Assembly (NCBI GenBank): GCA_963675935.2
Contig: CAXXPV010000003.1
Span: forward strand, 930,001-994,000
DNA: 64,000 bases
Source: G963675935 sp963675935
GTDB lineage: Bacteria > Planctomycetota > Planctomycetia > Pirellulales > Thermoguttaceae
Reading direction: 5' to 3'
The stretch's first letter is position 1; the number at the start of each line of letters is the position of its first letter. Made by a program: the position numbers and the translations under genes. A model generated the notes under the pieces. That model was not told the origin of the DNA. It ran no database searches and saw only the letters and a program-made list of their open reading frames with translations. Below are positions 16,416 through 25,033 of the stretch, one piece after another.

Positions 16416-17460
16416 CCCGAAGGAACTCATTGCGGGAGCAGAAAAGGCGACCTCCGAAATCTCACTAGCTAAGGCTACCAACGCCGCCGCGCATTGGAAG
16501 CGGAAGCACAAGGAAGCCATTGAGGCGTCGGTATCCATTGAGAAGCAACTCGATGCCATGCTTGCCATTCAAGGCGAGCCAGCTATCCGCCGCTTCGAGC
16601 GAATGAGAAAGTCGCCACCGAAGGGTGTCGCTGTTGTTGTTCCGGCGACCGACTGGCACGTTGAGGAACAAATCGCAAGCGCCGCCGTCAACGGCAAGAA
16701 CCACTTCGACCTCGCCGAGGCCGAGGCCAGAATTAAGCGGTTCTACAGCAAGATTCTTGAATTGATCGACTGGCAGAGTCACCTTGCGCCCGTCGTGGAA
16801 CTCTGGCACCCACTACTCGGCGACCTTCTCTCTGGGTACATCCACGAGGAATTGATGGAATCAAACGCACTTAGCCCAACCGAGGCGTGCGTGTTCCTTC
16901 AAGAAATGATCTGTTCCGGCATCGACCTCATGCTGAAAGAAACGAAACTGCCGATTTTCGTGCCAACGTGCGTCGGCAATCATGGCCGCACGACGCCGAA
17001 GAAACGAATCAAAACCAGCTACAAAAACAGCTACGAATGGCTGTTGTATATGACACTGGCAAAGCGGCATCAAGGAAACAGGCGCGTCATGTGGGATGTT
17101 GGGCAAGGATACCACAACACCCAAACGATTATGGGCCGCCGCGTCCGCTTCCACCACGGCGATGGGCTCCGATACATGGGCGGCGTCGGCGGTATCACGA
17201 TTCCGGTAAACAAGTCGATTGCCGCGTGGAACCGCGCTTCGACCGTGGATTTCGACATCTTTGGTCACTGGCATACCCACCTTGTAAATTACCCGACGTG
17301 GGTTTCGTGCGGCTCGCTGATGGGCTACTCGGAGTATTCGGTCGAGATTAAGGCCGACTTCCAGCACCCAACTCAGACGTTCATCGTAATTGACCGGCGC
17401 TACGGCCTTACTCAGGCAACGCCAATCTTCCTCACTAAACCGCAAAGGAGCGAAAAGTAA
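16402..17460 (+). CDS. Phage calcineurin-like metallophosphoesterase
   Basis: A 100-residue helical N-terminus is followed by the metallophosphoesterase signatures: ATDWHVEE (D-x-H), GDLLSG, VGNHGR (GNH), HHGDG and GHWHTH. These six blocks in order supply the two-metal site. Large phage proteins of this kind are common, and their substrate (nucleotide or nucleic acid end) is not established. It is followed by two genes likely acting on nucleotides, which points to nucleotide-pool or DNA-end processing. 352 aa; the stop overlaps the next ATG. Confidence 0.75.
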   Translation: MKKRNPKELIAGAEKATSEISLAKATNAAAHWKRKHKEAIEASVSIEKQLDAMLAIQGEPAIRRFERMRKSPPKGVAVVVPATDWHVEEQIASAAVNGKNHFDLAEAEARIKRFYSKILELIDWQSHLAPVVELWHPLLGDLLSGYIHEELMESNALSPTEACVFLQEMICSGIDLMLKETKLPIFVPTCVGNHGRTTPKKRIKTSYKNSYEWLLYMTLAKRHQGNRRVMWDVGQGYHNTQTIMGRRVRFHHGDGLRYMGGVGGITIPVNKSIAAWNRASTVDFDIFGHWHTHLVNYPTWVSCGSLMGYSEYSVEIKADFQHPTQTFIVIDRRYGLTQATPIFLTKPQRSEK

Positions 17461-18083
17461 TGCACGTACAACCCGATTGCGAAGTGGGCTTCAAGCCCAG
17501 AGCGAAAACGACCGCCGAAGAGAGAGGCTTCATAAGAAATGTAGCCGGTATCGGTGCGCCGTCTGTCTCGACCTTAAAAGATTCCGGCACTCGCTCGCAA
17601 TTCGACACCGGCGCAGTACGCGACGGGCAGACCGGCAAGGGCCGTATGGACCTCTTGCCAGTCCGTGCGCTCATGGAAGTCGCCAAGATATTCGAGGCCG
17701 GCGCGTTGAAGTATGCCGCCCGTAATTGGGAGAAGGGAATTCCTCTCTCTCGCTTCATGGACAGCGGATTACGCCACGCCATGAAGTGGCTCCGAGGCGA
17801 CCGTGACGAGCCGCATTTGGCGCAGGCATGTTGGAACTTCCTATGCCTGCTTGATACGCAGAAGCGAATCGAGGAAGGTGGTCTTCCTGTCACGCTAAAT
17901 GATCTTCCGTGTAATGTAATGCCAGCGAGTGTGCTGGATTTTCCCGTCAACCAACCACCGCTGCCGCAATCCGTTTCAGAAACGCTTCCATGTAGTGAAT
18001 GTTCCGAAAATGGAACTCGGGCCATGTGTACGTGCGAAGAATATCAAGCATACATCGGATCGCTTAAAAAAGGCAAACAATGA
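17460..18083 (+). CDS. dATP/dGTP diphosphohydrolase-type protein (DUF5664 family)
   Basis: Residues about 48-145 carry the family pattern: TGAVRDGQTGKGRMDLLPVRALMEVAKIFE, then GALKYAARNWEKGI and the helix HAMKWLRGDRDEPHLAQACWN with conserved acidic and His residues. These all-alpha enzymes are thought to remove phosphates from purine deoxynucleotides. The last 60 residues form a Cys-containing tail (CSECSENGTRAMCTC) that may bind zinc. It overlaps the phosphoesterase and the HAD gene, so the three form a nucleotide-processing set. Activity is inferred from family. Confidence 0.65.
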   Translation: MHVQPDCEVGFKPRAKTTAEERGFIRNVAGIGAPSVSTLKDSGTRSQFDTGAVRDGQTGKGRMDLLPVRALMEVAKIFEAGALKYAARNWEKGIPLSRFMDSGLRHAMKWLRGDRDEPHLAQACWNFLCLLDTQKRIEEGGLPVTLNDLPCNVMPASVLDFPVNQPPLPQSVSETLPCSECSENGTRAMCTCEEYQAYIGSLKKGKQ

Positions 18084-18688
18084 AACCAACTCGAATCTTT
18101 CTTGACCTTGACGACGTGCTGAATGCCTTCACGATGAGCGCGCTAGGCTATGTCGGGTGCGGCGTTGGGGCGTATGAATATGACGCCTATAACCCGCAGT
18201 ATGGCTTCGACATCGTACGTGCGGCAAATGCACTCCACCCATTTCTGAATTTTACCGAAGCGGACTTCTGGCAATCCATCGACCGAAACTTTTGGGCAAC
18301 GGTTCCGAAGTCAAGGGAGTGTGACTCCCTTCTGTCTGCGTGCGAGAACCTGGTCGGCGTGGAGAATGTGTGCATTCTCAGCAGCCCGACGCGCGACCCT
18401 GACAGCCTCGCTGGTAAACTGGAATGGATTCACGCCTTTCTTCCGAAGCGGTTTCATCGTCAATTTCTGATCGGACCTCGGAAGTATTTCTGTGCGCGGC
18501 ATGACTCGTTGCTGATTGACGACAGCGCGAGAAATGTTGACGGTTTTCTGGACGCTGGTGGCAACGCAATTTTGATGCCGCGCCCGTGGAATCGTCACCA
18601 CTCGATTACCAACTCACTGCGATACGTAATGGTGGAGCTTAGTTTCGTGTTCCAGAAGGATTTCTGCTACACGACCGCGAGAAGCTAA
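18080..18688 (+). CDS. HAD-superfamily 5'(3')-deoxyribonucleotidase-like protein
   Basis: The first motif IFLDLDDVLNAF (DxDD near residues 8-11) is the HAD nucleophile block. ILSSPTRDP supplies motif II, KYFCARHDS a possible Lys block, and LLIDDSARNVDGF the acidic motif. The order and size (202 aa) fit phage 5'-nucleotidases. It is translationally coupled on both sides. It probably dephosphorylates nucleotides together with the preceding gene. Confidence 0.75.
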   Translation: MKPTRIFLDLDDVLNAFTMSALGYVGCGVGAYEYDAYNPQYGFDIVRAANALHPFLNFTEADFWQSIDRNFWATVPKSRECDSLLSACENLVGVENVCILSSPTRDPDSLAGKLEWIHAFLPKRFHRQFLIGPRKYFCARHDSLLIDDSARNVDGFLDAGGNAILMPRPWNRHHSITNSLRYVMVELSFVFQKDFCYTTARS

Positions 18689-18987
18689 TGAACATTTCCG
18701 AATGGCGCGCACTACTCCGAAGTCTACGCAAAAGGTTCCCTGTCAGTGGGACGGTTCGGGTAGTGCGCCGTCCACTAAGGAAGGATTGCGGGCGCACGGT
18801 GTTTAATGGTTGTCACGGCTACCGAGTGACGATTGATTCCATCCAGCCGTGGCAAGGACAAGTCGATACGCTACTGCATGAGTGGGCGCACGTTCGTGCG
18901 ATTGAGCAAGCCTACGCCCATGACGGCCCATGGGGATCGTTATTCGCTGAGATTTACGACGCTTGGACCAAGGATTTTCAACAATGA
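18688..18987 (+). CDS. Short SprT-like / zincin-motif protein, 99 aa
   Basis: The motif LLHEWAHVRAIEQAYAHDGPWG contains HExxH (HEWAH, near residue 67) and a downstream His/Asp as in SprT-like and WSS1-like zincins. The N-terminal half is a short mixed segment. It is much shorter than the SprT protein at 4119-4709 and lacks a zinc ribbon, but the next gene (18984-19307) is a zinc ribbon overlapping by ATGA. The pair could be a split version of the same architecture. Confidence 0.65.
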   Translation: MNISEWRALLRSLRKRFPVSGTVRVVRRPLRKDCGRTVFNGCHGYRVTIDSIQPWQGQVDTLLHEWAHVRAIEQAYAHDGPWGSLFAEIYDAWTKDFQQ

Positions 18988-19307
18988 AAACATCTGATTG
19001 GGCGTGCCCGAAATGCGGGAATCCGATGGTGAAAATTAGCGATAGGTACATTACGTGCCTGTGTGGACAAGCCCGGCTATTTTCGGCGTGGGGTACGTTA
19101 GACCTACCGATTGCTAAGCGGCTCAACCGCAAGAGATTCGAGATCGACGGCGAGAGTGGCCAATGGGAGTATGTCCCACATGCCCATAAAAACGCCATGA
19201 ATCACTGCCCGGCACTGGGCGTCGTTGTCGCCCTGGTCGTCGGTAAGCGGGTTTCCGTGAGGGCGTTCCGACAGGCGAAGCCGCCAAGGAAGAAGGTGGC
19301 AAAGTGA
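18984..19307 (+). CDS. Zinc-ribbon protein, 107 aa
   Basis: The N-terminus has WACPKCGNPM and YITCLCGQ, a four-Cys ribbon. The rest is basic, ending KPPRKKVAK. It overlaps the zincin gene by ATGA and the excisionase-like gene by GTGA. Its role may be to work with the upstream HEWAH protein. Confidence 0.55.
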   Translation: MKTSDWACPKCGNPMVKISDRYITCLCGQARLFSAWGTLDLPIAKRLNRKRFEIDGESGQWEYVPHAHKNAMNHCPALGVVVALVVGKRVSVRAFRQAKPPRKKVAK

Positions 19308-19594
19308 ATAAGCTGCTGACAATCGCCGAGGCTGCTTTAGTGCTTGGTAAAACTCCTCGCGGAATGCGCGAGTTGATAGACCGTTCGCGGCGAGCGGCCC
19401 GAGGGTCGGATGTCAGCGGAGCCACGATTCGTTTCGCGCAAGATGGGCGAGGCGGCACCATTCTCTTTAAGCATGAATGGCTCGACGAGTACATCGACGG
19501 CATTACGGTGAACCCGTCGCGCGGTGTTACCAGGAGCGAGCGCACGCGGCCACGTAGGGCTAACATGGCACCGCTCACGCTTGAGAGCTTTTAG
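19304..19594 (+). CDS. Excisionase-like helix-turn-helix protein
   Basis: The N-terminal 60 residues (LLTIAEAALVLGKTPRGMRELIDRS...GTILFKHEWLDEYI) follow the MerR/excisionase winged-helix pattern seen in phage Xis and IS accessory proteins. It starts with GTG coupled to the previous stop. It converges on the integrase gene, and the two stop codons overlap by 4 bases. An Xis role, steering the neighbouring integrase toward excision, fits the position. Confidence 0.65.
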   Translation: MNKLLTIAEAALVLGKTPRGMRELIDRSRRAARGSDVSGATIRFAQDGRGGTILFKHEWLDEYIDGITVNPSRGVTRSERTRPRRANMAPLTLESF

Positions 19595-20667
19595 TCTAGG
19601 CCGGACCAGAGTATGTCCGCGTTGTCGTTCTGTTGGTCCCAATCCTTGCCGTAGTGGTCCCACGCGACCTGGCGCGAGTTGCCCATCTGCGCTGCGAGGA
19701 CTTCGATACCGACGCCACGGCCAAGCTGCCTCTTGGCATAGGTGTGACGGCAGGCGTACAGCGTTTGGTCAGGCCCGAGGGCGCTTCCTACCTTGGCAAG
19801 CCTCCTGCGTAACCTGGTGAAGGCGTCCTTTAAGCTCTCGGCTGTCCAAGGCTTGGACAGCGAATTGAGGAACACGCGGCTCCCGGACTGCCACTTTAGG
19901 CGATGTCGAACAAGGTTGGCGATTTCGGACGGCACTCGGATGACTCGATCGCGCCCAGTCTTTCGGCCCGTCTTATGTTCCTCCGGCGCGAACCTCCAAA
20001 TCATTCGACCATCAACTTCGCTGATATGCCTCTTCTCAAGCCGGGCCAGTTCGCCCGGTCTGCAACCCGTGCAGATCAGCGCACGGATTACGTCGGCCAT
20101 GGCGCGGTTTGCGACGGAACAAAGTTTTTCCTCGGTTTCTTTGTCAAAGTACGCCTTTCGTTTGCGGGACACGCCGGCCTTAAGGCTGAGAGTTTGACCA
20201 TCGGGAATCATCCCTAATTCCTTGCCGTAATGAAAGGCCCTCCGCACGGCCTGATACGCCATACGTCTGCTTCCGTTCCAGTTATGGGCGTCGAGCCATT
20301 GTTTGACGCGCAGGCCAATCAGATCGGAAACTGAGAGATTTCCGACGCCCTTATGAACGCCTTCCTTACCCTCGCAGAAATCGAAGAGTAGCCTGCGCCG
20401 GAGGAGGTAGGTTTGCTGCGAGCTTTTAACCTTCGCTTCCTTGAGGTATTCGCGGCAGACCTCGCGGATGGTGAAGTCTTGTACGACAGGCCCCGCCGGC
20501 ACAGTGGACGCCATGTAGGCATGGTACGCTTTCTCGGCGTCTTGCCTTGCGTCGGCACTCTTGATATGCTGACCGTTATCGTAGAGCAGCTTGTCGTTGC
20601 CGACGTACCACCCACGACCTTTGCGAAACCAGAACCCTCGATTACGACTGCCTCTCTTGCGAACCAT
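19591..20667 (-). CDS. Tyrosine-type site-specific integrase of the phage element
   Basis: The protein (358 aa from ATG at 20667, MVRKRGSRNR) has an N-terminal arm-binding region, a SAM-like core-binding domain (residues about 65-160) and a catalytic domain. The first catalytic Arg is in TGCRPGELARL, a Lys in HKTGRKTGRDRVIRVP, the second Arg in YACRHTY (the usual His of H-x-x-R is Tyr), and the nucleophile Tyr in WDHYGK. A longer frame to 20808 exists, but it would cover direct repeats at 20718-20741 that look like arm sites. The gene is divergent from tRNA-Arg 127 bases away. Confidence 0.9.
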   Translation of the reverse strand: MVRKRGSRNRGFWFRKGRGWYVGNDKLLYDNGQHIKSADARQDAEKAYHAYMASTVPAGPVVQDFTIREVCREYLKEAKVKSSQQTYLLRRRLLFDFCEGKEGVHKGVGNLSVSDLIGLRVKQWLDAHNWNGSRRMAYQAVRRAFHYGKELGMIPDGQTLSLKAGVSRKRKAYFDKETEEKLCSVANRAMADVIRALICTGCRPGELARLEKRHISEVDGRMIWRFAPEEHKTGRKTGRDRVIRVPSEIANLVRHRLKWQSGSRVFLNSLSKPWTAESLKDAFTRLRRRLAKVGSALGPDQTLYACRHTYAKRQLGRGVGIEVLAAQMGNSRQVAWDHYGKDWDQQNDNADILWSGLD

Positions 20668-20717
20668 GACTTGCCACGTTGTAAATCTGGGTTGTTTAGG
20701 ACAGGCAGAGGCAGCGG

Positions 20718-20741
20718 ATTTACTGCCAGAATTTACTGCCA
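20718..20741 (+). repeat. Tandem direct repeat, candidate integrase arm site
   Basis: The 11-mer atttactgcca occurs at 20718-20728 and again at 20731-20741, 13 bases apart. It lies between the integrase start and tRNA-Arg. Short direct repeats beside an integrase are typical arm-type binding sites. The assignment is inferred from position. Confidence 0.5.
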
Positions 20742-20793
20742 ACACACCTAGTATAGTTGCTAAGTCATTGGTAGTCAAGTAGATACGACAAAC

Positions 20794-20867
20794 GTCCCCG
20801 TAGCTCAATTGGATAGAGTGTCGGCCTCCGAAGCCGAAGGTTACTGGTTCGAGCCCAGTCGGGGATA
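20794..20867 (+). tRNA. tRNA-Arg (anticodon CCG)
   Basis: All four arms fold: acceptor gtccccg/cggggat (G1-T72 wobble), D arm, anticodon stem tcggc/gccga around ctccgaa, and T stem actgg/ccagt around ttcgagc. The discriminator is A; CCA is not encoded. It borders the phage element and is the likely attachment site or its boundary. Confidence 0.95.
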
Positions 20868-21031
20868 CTATTACGGCGTAAGGACTTATGTCGTTTGACA
20901 GAATCGGCTCCGTAGTTTATTCTGTAGCTTATTAAAGGCTCCACGCCCGGTTTCAGCGGGCGTGAAGCTGAACCGATCTTTCGATCAGCCCTTGGGGTTC
21001 CAACAAGGTCTCCTGGTTGAAAGGTCGCAAA

Positions 21032-21880
21032 ATGGGTCGTCGTAACAAGCCCTGGCTCCGTCCCGATATTGGCTGCTGGGTCACCACCATCGGTCGCAAA
21101 CAAATCCGCCTCGCCAAGGCAAAGAACAAAAACGAAACAGAGCCAAAGAAAGAAGCGGAACGGGCATTTCATGAGTTGATGGCGCTTAGGCCGCAGCGTC
21201 CCGATGCCGCTACAGCTCGCGTGTGTGATTTGGCGCAGGCTTTTCTTGACTTTGCCCACCGGCAAAAGTATTCCGTCGATACGTACCGGAATTACAACTT
21301 CTACTTGTTGAGCTTCTGCAAATTCGCCGGTTTCCGCCAAGCCCGCGAAATCATTCCCAACGATGTGACAAGGTGGCTTCCCATTACCATCAATTGGGCA
21401 ATTAGCGATCGTCCGCTGGGCAATTCGAGAACGCGGTCATTAAAGCAACGCACAGGCAGATAGATCAGATCGGCCCTTAGAGGCAACCCACGTCATTCCA
21501 GAAAACCTTTACCTTCCGGCAGCAAACGGCCCGCATGGGTGGTGTAACTGCAATCCGCGGACAACATTTGAGAAGGTCGTTAAGCGGGCAGGCTAAAGCC
21601 GTGGCCCCGGCTGTTTCACAACCTTCGGGCGAGTTGTGAGAGCGACTTGGCTCGAGAGTACCCGATTACCACGGTCTGCAAGTGGATTGGCAACATGCTG
21701 GCGATTGCCGCCCGGCACTACGTCCAAGTGACGGACGGCGACTTTCAGAAGGCTTCCGGCACACCAAACAGCGCGGCACAGATTCCGGCACAGCAACCGT
21801 CGGAATTGGGTGGTAACGAGGGAAAAGGGACGGAAGACGGGAAACGCCTCCCCCAACGACAAGAGGACATAACTACCAGC
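21032..21880 (+). pseudogene. Decayed tyrosine integrase next to tRNA-Ala
   Basis: The N-terminal half is intact from ATG 21032 (MGRRNKPWLRPDIG) through the core-binding domain (VCDLAQAFLDFAHRQ...SVDTYRNYNFYLL) to about 21430. After a deletion the C-terminal half appears in shifted frames: NPRTTFEKVVKRAG (21551-21593), then WPRLFHNLRASCES with H-x-x-R (about 21600-21640), and KWIGNMLAIAARHYVQVTDGDF with the Tyr nucleophile (about 21685-21745). The middle catalytic part with the first Arg is missing and at least one frameshift is present, so it is inactive. It ends just before the 3' end of tRNA-Ala, the usual place for an integrase at its attachment site. Confidence 0.85.
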
Positions 21881-21950
21881 CCTTGCAAGGCTTTACGTCC
21901 TCTTTCTTCTCGTTGCTGTAACTCGTTGCTACATAAGACTTTAGGTAAGG

Positions 21951-22023
<73 letters not shown>

Positions 22024-22239
22024 ATGTTGATGGCTGCTGACCGATCAAAACGCTCTCGACAGCCACCATCCAACACGCAAGCCAATTAAATTACCGATAC
22101 GACGCTTCCGTGTCAAGGAGGGGATCGACCTAACTTGCAGGAGAACTTCAACGCTTTTTGGCTTTACAAACCCTCGGCGATTGGAGTATCCTGCTGATAC
22201 TCACCCCCCCCCACGCGAAAAAACATCGAGGTTTTCAAC

Positions 22240-23025
22240 ATGCTCCGCTTTATGCTCCGATTTTCCGTTTGCGTTTCCCTACTTCTGGCTGGAATGTTCG
22301 GCATCGTCGCCGGCAACGCCGCCCGCGCCGAGGATTTCCGCGTCGATAACGCCGTCTACCCCGACAACCAGAAGGAACCGTCGAGCGAAAGCACCACCAT
22401 CTTTCACGACGGCATGGTCTACGATTGCATGAAATCGCCGTCCGAAACCGTCGTTTTCGACCGCGTGGCCGGCCGGTTCCTCCTGCTTAACGCCGCCAAC
22501 CGCACCCGCGCCGAACTGACGACCAGCGACGTAACCGCTTTCACCGCCCGGATTCAAGAATCGGCCCCGAGGCATCCCGACCCGATCGTCAAATTTCTCG
22601 CCGAGCCGAAGTTTCAAGAACGATTCGACCCGACGGCTCGCGAACTGTCGCTCGGAAGTCCCTGGGTAACGTATCGGGCGACGTTGCCGGCCGAGGAAAC
22701 CCCGGAGGCCGTCGCGCAGTATCGCGAGTTTTCCGATTGGTACTCCAAGCTCAACGCCATGCTCGCCGCGTCGAGCTGCCGGCCGCCGTTCGGCCGTCTC
22801 ATGCTCAACCGCGCGATTGCCGACCGGAAGGCGATCGCCTCGCAGGTGGTTTTGACGCTTTCGTCGGGCAAGGCCGATGGGCCGCAGACCACGATCCGCA
22901 GCACGCATCGGGTGGTCCGCCCGCTGACGACCGCCGATCTCGACCGCGTGGCCCAAGTCCGCGGATTCCTCCGCGATTTCAAACAGGTCGGATTCGAGAA
23001 GTATCGCAAGAACGAGGCGAAATAG
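22240..23025 (+). CDS. Secreted hypothetical protein, 261 aa
   Basis: A signal peptide is clear: basic MLRFMLRF, hydrophobic VCVSLLLAGMFGIVAG, and an AxA-type cleavage site (AARAEDF, near residue 32). The mature part has no motif I know; it includes EDFRVDNAVYPDN and a helical region after residue 150. Planctomycetes have many such exported proteins. It stands alone, with a palindromic repeat after it. Confidence 0.75.
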   Translation: MLRFMLRFSVCVSLLLAGMFGIVAGNAARAEDFRVDNAVYPDNQKEPSSESTTIFHDGMVYDCMKSPSETVVFDRVAGRFLLLNAANRTRAELTTSDVTAFTARIQESAPRHPDPIVKFLAEPKFQERFDPTARELSLGSPWVTYRATLPAEETPEAVAQYREFSDWYSKLNAMLAASSCRPPFGRLMLNRAIADRKAIASQVVLTLSSGKADGPQTTIRSTHRVVRPLTTADLDRVAQVRGFLRDFKQVGFEKYRKNEAK

Positions 23026-23053
23026 TTTTGCAGCACACCAAAGACATTTCAGA

Positions 23054-23128
23054 GAACACTAATTTTCTCTAATCTTCGCTAATCATTTCGATTAGCGCCA
23101 ATTAGTGAGAAAGTGAGAATTAGTGTTC
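23054..23128. repeat. Palindromic intergenic repeat, attagtg family
   Basis: The arms gaacactaatttt (from 23054) and gagaattagtgttc (to 23128) enclose further att/tag inverted pieces. A related hairpin lies at 36034-36092. It fills the gap before the PmoA-family gene. Confidence 0.65.
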
Positions 23129-23139
23129 CATAAAAAATT

Positions 23140-24099
23140 ATGTCATTTTGCCGCGATGTCTCATTTTTGTCCGTTGCCTTTGTCGCGGTACTGCTGCTGA
23201 TCCACTCGAACGCCGGAATCGCGGCCGAAATCACCGCCGAGCGCTCTGCAAACGGCGCGGTCGTGAAGATCGACGGCCGGCTTTTCACCGAATATCTCAC
23301 GCGGTCGGGCACGAAACCGATCCTCTGGCCGATCATCGGGCCGACCGGCAAGCCGATGACACGCGACTTTCCCATGCGGAAGCAAGCCGGCGAAAAAACC
23401 GATCACCCACACCATCGCTCGATGTGGTTTTCGCACGGCGACGTGAACGGCGTCAATTTCTGGCTGGATCAAGGCCGCGTCGGCACGATCCAACACCTCG
23501 AATTCACGAAGATAGCAGGCGGCAAGCCGGCCGTGATCGCCGCGCGCAACGCCTGGCTGGCCCCCGATGGCCGCCGCGTTTGCGAGGACGAGCGATTGCT
23601 GCATTTCGACACGGACGGCGACGCCCGATGGATCGACTTCGACATCACGCTGAAAGCCACCGACGGCGACGTGATTTTCGGCGACACGAAAGAGGGCGCG
23701 TTCGGCCTTCGGGTGGCTGAAAGTCTCTGCGTCGATGCAAAGCGGGGCGGGCGGATCGTCAACAGCCGCGGGCAAACGAACGATGCAGCCTGGGGAAAGT
23801 CTGCCGATTGGGTCGATTACATTGGGCCGATCGATGGCCAAACCGTCGGCATCGCCATTTTCAACCATCCCAGCAGTTTTCGCTATCCCACCCGCTGGCA
23901 TGTGAGAACCTACGGACTGTTCGCGGCCAATCCGTTCGGATTGCGCGAATTCACCGGCGACAAGCGGGCCGCCGGCGCCGCCAAGCTTCCGGCCGACGAG
24001 ACCATGACGCTTCACTACCGGGTGCTTTTCCATCGTGGCGACGAGCGAGAGGCCAAGCTTTCCGAGCGATTCTCGGACTACTCTCGCATTTCTCCGTAA
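23140..24099 (+). CDS. PmoA/DUF6807 family secreted protein
   Basis: The block KTDHPHHRSMWFSHGDVNGVNFW near residues 87-108 is the hallmark of the DUF6807 family, annotated as PmoA family. The region around GRIVNSRGQTNDAAWGKSADWVDYIGP and a late GLRVAES motif also fit. A hydrophobic N-terminus (VAFVAVLLLIHSNAGIAAE) is a signal peptide. The PmoA name reflects distant similarity only. Members are abundant in planctomycetes beside sugar-degradation genes, and the function is unproven. 319 aa. Confidence 0.8.
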   Translation: MSFCRDVSFLSVAFVAVLLLIHSNAGIAAEITAERSANGAVVKIDGRLFTEYLTRSGTKPILWPIIGPTGKPMTRDFPMRKQAGEKTDHPHHRSMWFSHGDVNGVNFWLDQGRVGTIQHLEFTKIAGGKPAVIAARNAWLAPDGRRVCEDERLLHFDTDGDARWIDFDITLKATDGDVIFGDTKEGAFGLRVAESLCVDAKRGGRIVNSRGQTNDAAWGKSADWVDYIGPIDGQTVGIAIFNHPSSFRYPTRWHVRTYGLFAANPFGLREFTGDKRAAGAAKLPADETMTLHYRVLFHRGDEREAKLSERFSDYSRISP

Positions 24100-24110
24100 A
24101 GCGATTCCAC

Positions 24111-24139
24111 GAGAGATTCTTCGCTGCGTTCAGAATGAC
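24111..24139. repeat. Half copy of the gtcattctgagc palindromic element
   Basis: gagagattcttcgctgcgttcagaatgac matches the right arm of the full copies at 25055-25129, 33858-33932 and 38370-38443. It starts 11 bases after the upstream stop codon. The left arm is missing. Confidence 0.7.
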
Positions 24140-24347
24140 GGCGTTTTCCCAATTAGTAAACGCTTCCTCTCGCGACGTGCAAGTTCGACTTTAGGCAAAA
24201 GCCAGCTAAAATACGCGAAATACTCAAGCGATTTTATCTGCGTATATTGCCGATAGTTTTCTTTGTTGGCATCCTTCCCGCGTTGCCTCGCCTGTGTGTA
24301 GTTGCGAGGTTGTGTAGCCTCACGCCTTTTAGGAGATTTTGCCCATA

Positions 24348-24644
24348 ATGTTGACCCGTTTTCAACAGATTGAGAGCCTTTGCGATCTTCGAGAATATGT
24401 CAACTCAACAATATGTGACCATTGCCAGCTTCAGGCCGGCGCTTACTCGATGACGGAGCGGGTATTGCAGCGAGGCGGAAAACCCTGTGGAATCTATTTT
24501 TGCCTACACGGCCCGCGAGCCACCAAGTTTACCGCGATTTGGGAAACCGATCGGAATCAGGTGTTGTTCTACGGTTCCCGCGGCGAGCGATTCCTGAAGA
24601 CCCAACTGCTGGAGGCCCCGAGTTTGGAGTCGGTCGCGGCCTAG
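24348..24644 (+). CDS. Small conserved-looking hypothetical protein, 98 aa
   Basis: The ATG at 24348 is preceded by taggagattttgcc; a TTG three codons earlier is less well spaced. The protein has Cys residues (ICDHCQLQAG, GIYFCLHG) and a pattern RATKFTAIWETDRNQVLFYGSRGERFLKTQL. This looks like a compact alpha/beta fold. I recall similar proteins in planctomycetes but know no function. The csrA gene follows after a hairpin repeat. Confidence 0.65.
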   Translation: MLTRFQQIESLCDLREYVNSTICDHCQLQAGAYSMTERVLQRGGKPCGIYFCLHGPRATKFTAIWETDRNQVLFYGSRGERFLKTQLLEAPSLESVAA

Positions 24645-24656
24645 CGAGAGCGACTT

Positions 24657-24721
24657 GTAGGTTATGCTTCAGCATAACACGTTGGTCAGCAAGGCTTTTG
24701 TTATGCTAAGGCATAACCTAC
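24657..24721. repeat. Double-hairpin repeat between hypothetical gene and csrA
   Basis: The arms 24657-24678 and 24700-24721 are inverted copies of gtaggttatgc...gcataac, and each arm folds on itself (gttatgcttcagcataac). It may act as a terminator. It belongs to the many palindromic elements of this genome. Confidence 0.65.
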
Positions 24722-24800
24722 GTCCAAAAAAGTGGTTGACATTTTCGCCTTCATTAACTATACATATATACATCTTTTAGGACGACACGGAGGTTGTTTC

Positions 24801-24989
24801 ATGTTGGTATTATCCAGGCGCGAGAACGAGCAAATCCGAATTGGCGATTCGATCGTGGTGACGGTGGTGAGGCTCTCGGGCGACCGCGTTCGGCTGGGCA
24901 TCGAGGCCCCGGCCGACGTGCTGGTTTTGCGGGGAGAACTCGAGCGGAACGAGGTTGATACGCCGCTGCCGCTTCGGGCGTCGGCGTGA
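24801..24989 (+). CDS. csrA: Carbon storage regulator CsrA
   Basis: MLVLSRRENEQIRIGDSIVVTVVR followed by DRVRLGIEAPADVLVLRGEL is the complete CsrA fold, an RNA-binding dimer that blocks ribosome sites in mRNAs. At 62 aa it has the normal length. The key residues MLVLSRR and the late Arg (VLRGEL) are present. The start at 24801 has cggagg nine bases upstream, preferred over the frame extending to 24732. It stands alone, with hairpins on both sides. Confidence 0.93.
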   Translation: MLVLSRRENEQIRIGDSIVVTVVRLSGDRVRLGIEAPADVLVLRGELERNEVDTPLPLRASA

Positions 24990-25033
24990 GGGCGGCGGGT
25001 TCGTAGCCCCGGCTTTAGCCGGAAAGAAATTCG

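Noticed and set aside
23161..24033. A 290-residue minus-strand frame
   Set aside because: It is antisense to the PmoA-family gene, which has a signal peptide and family signatures.
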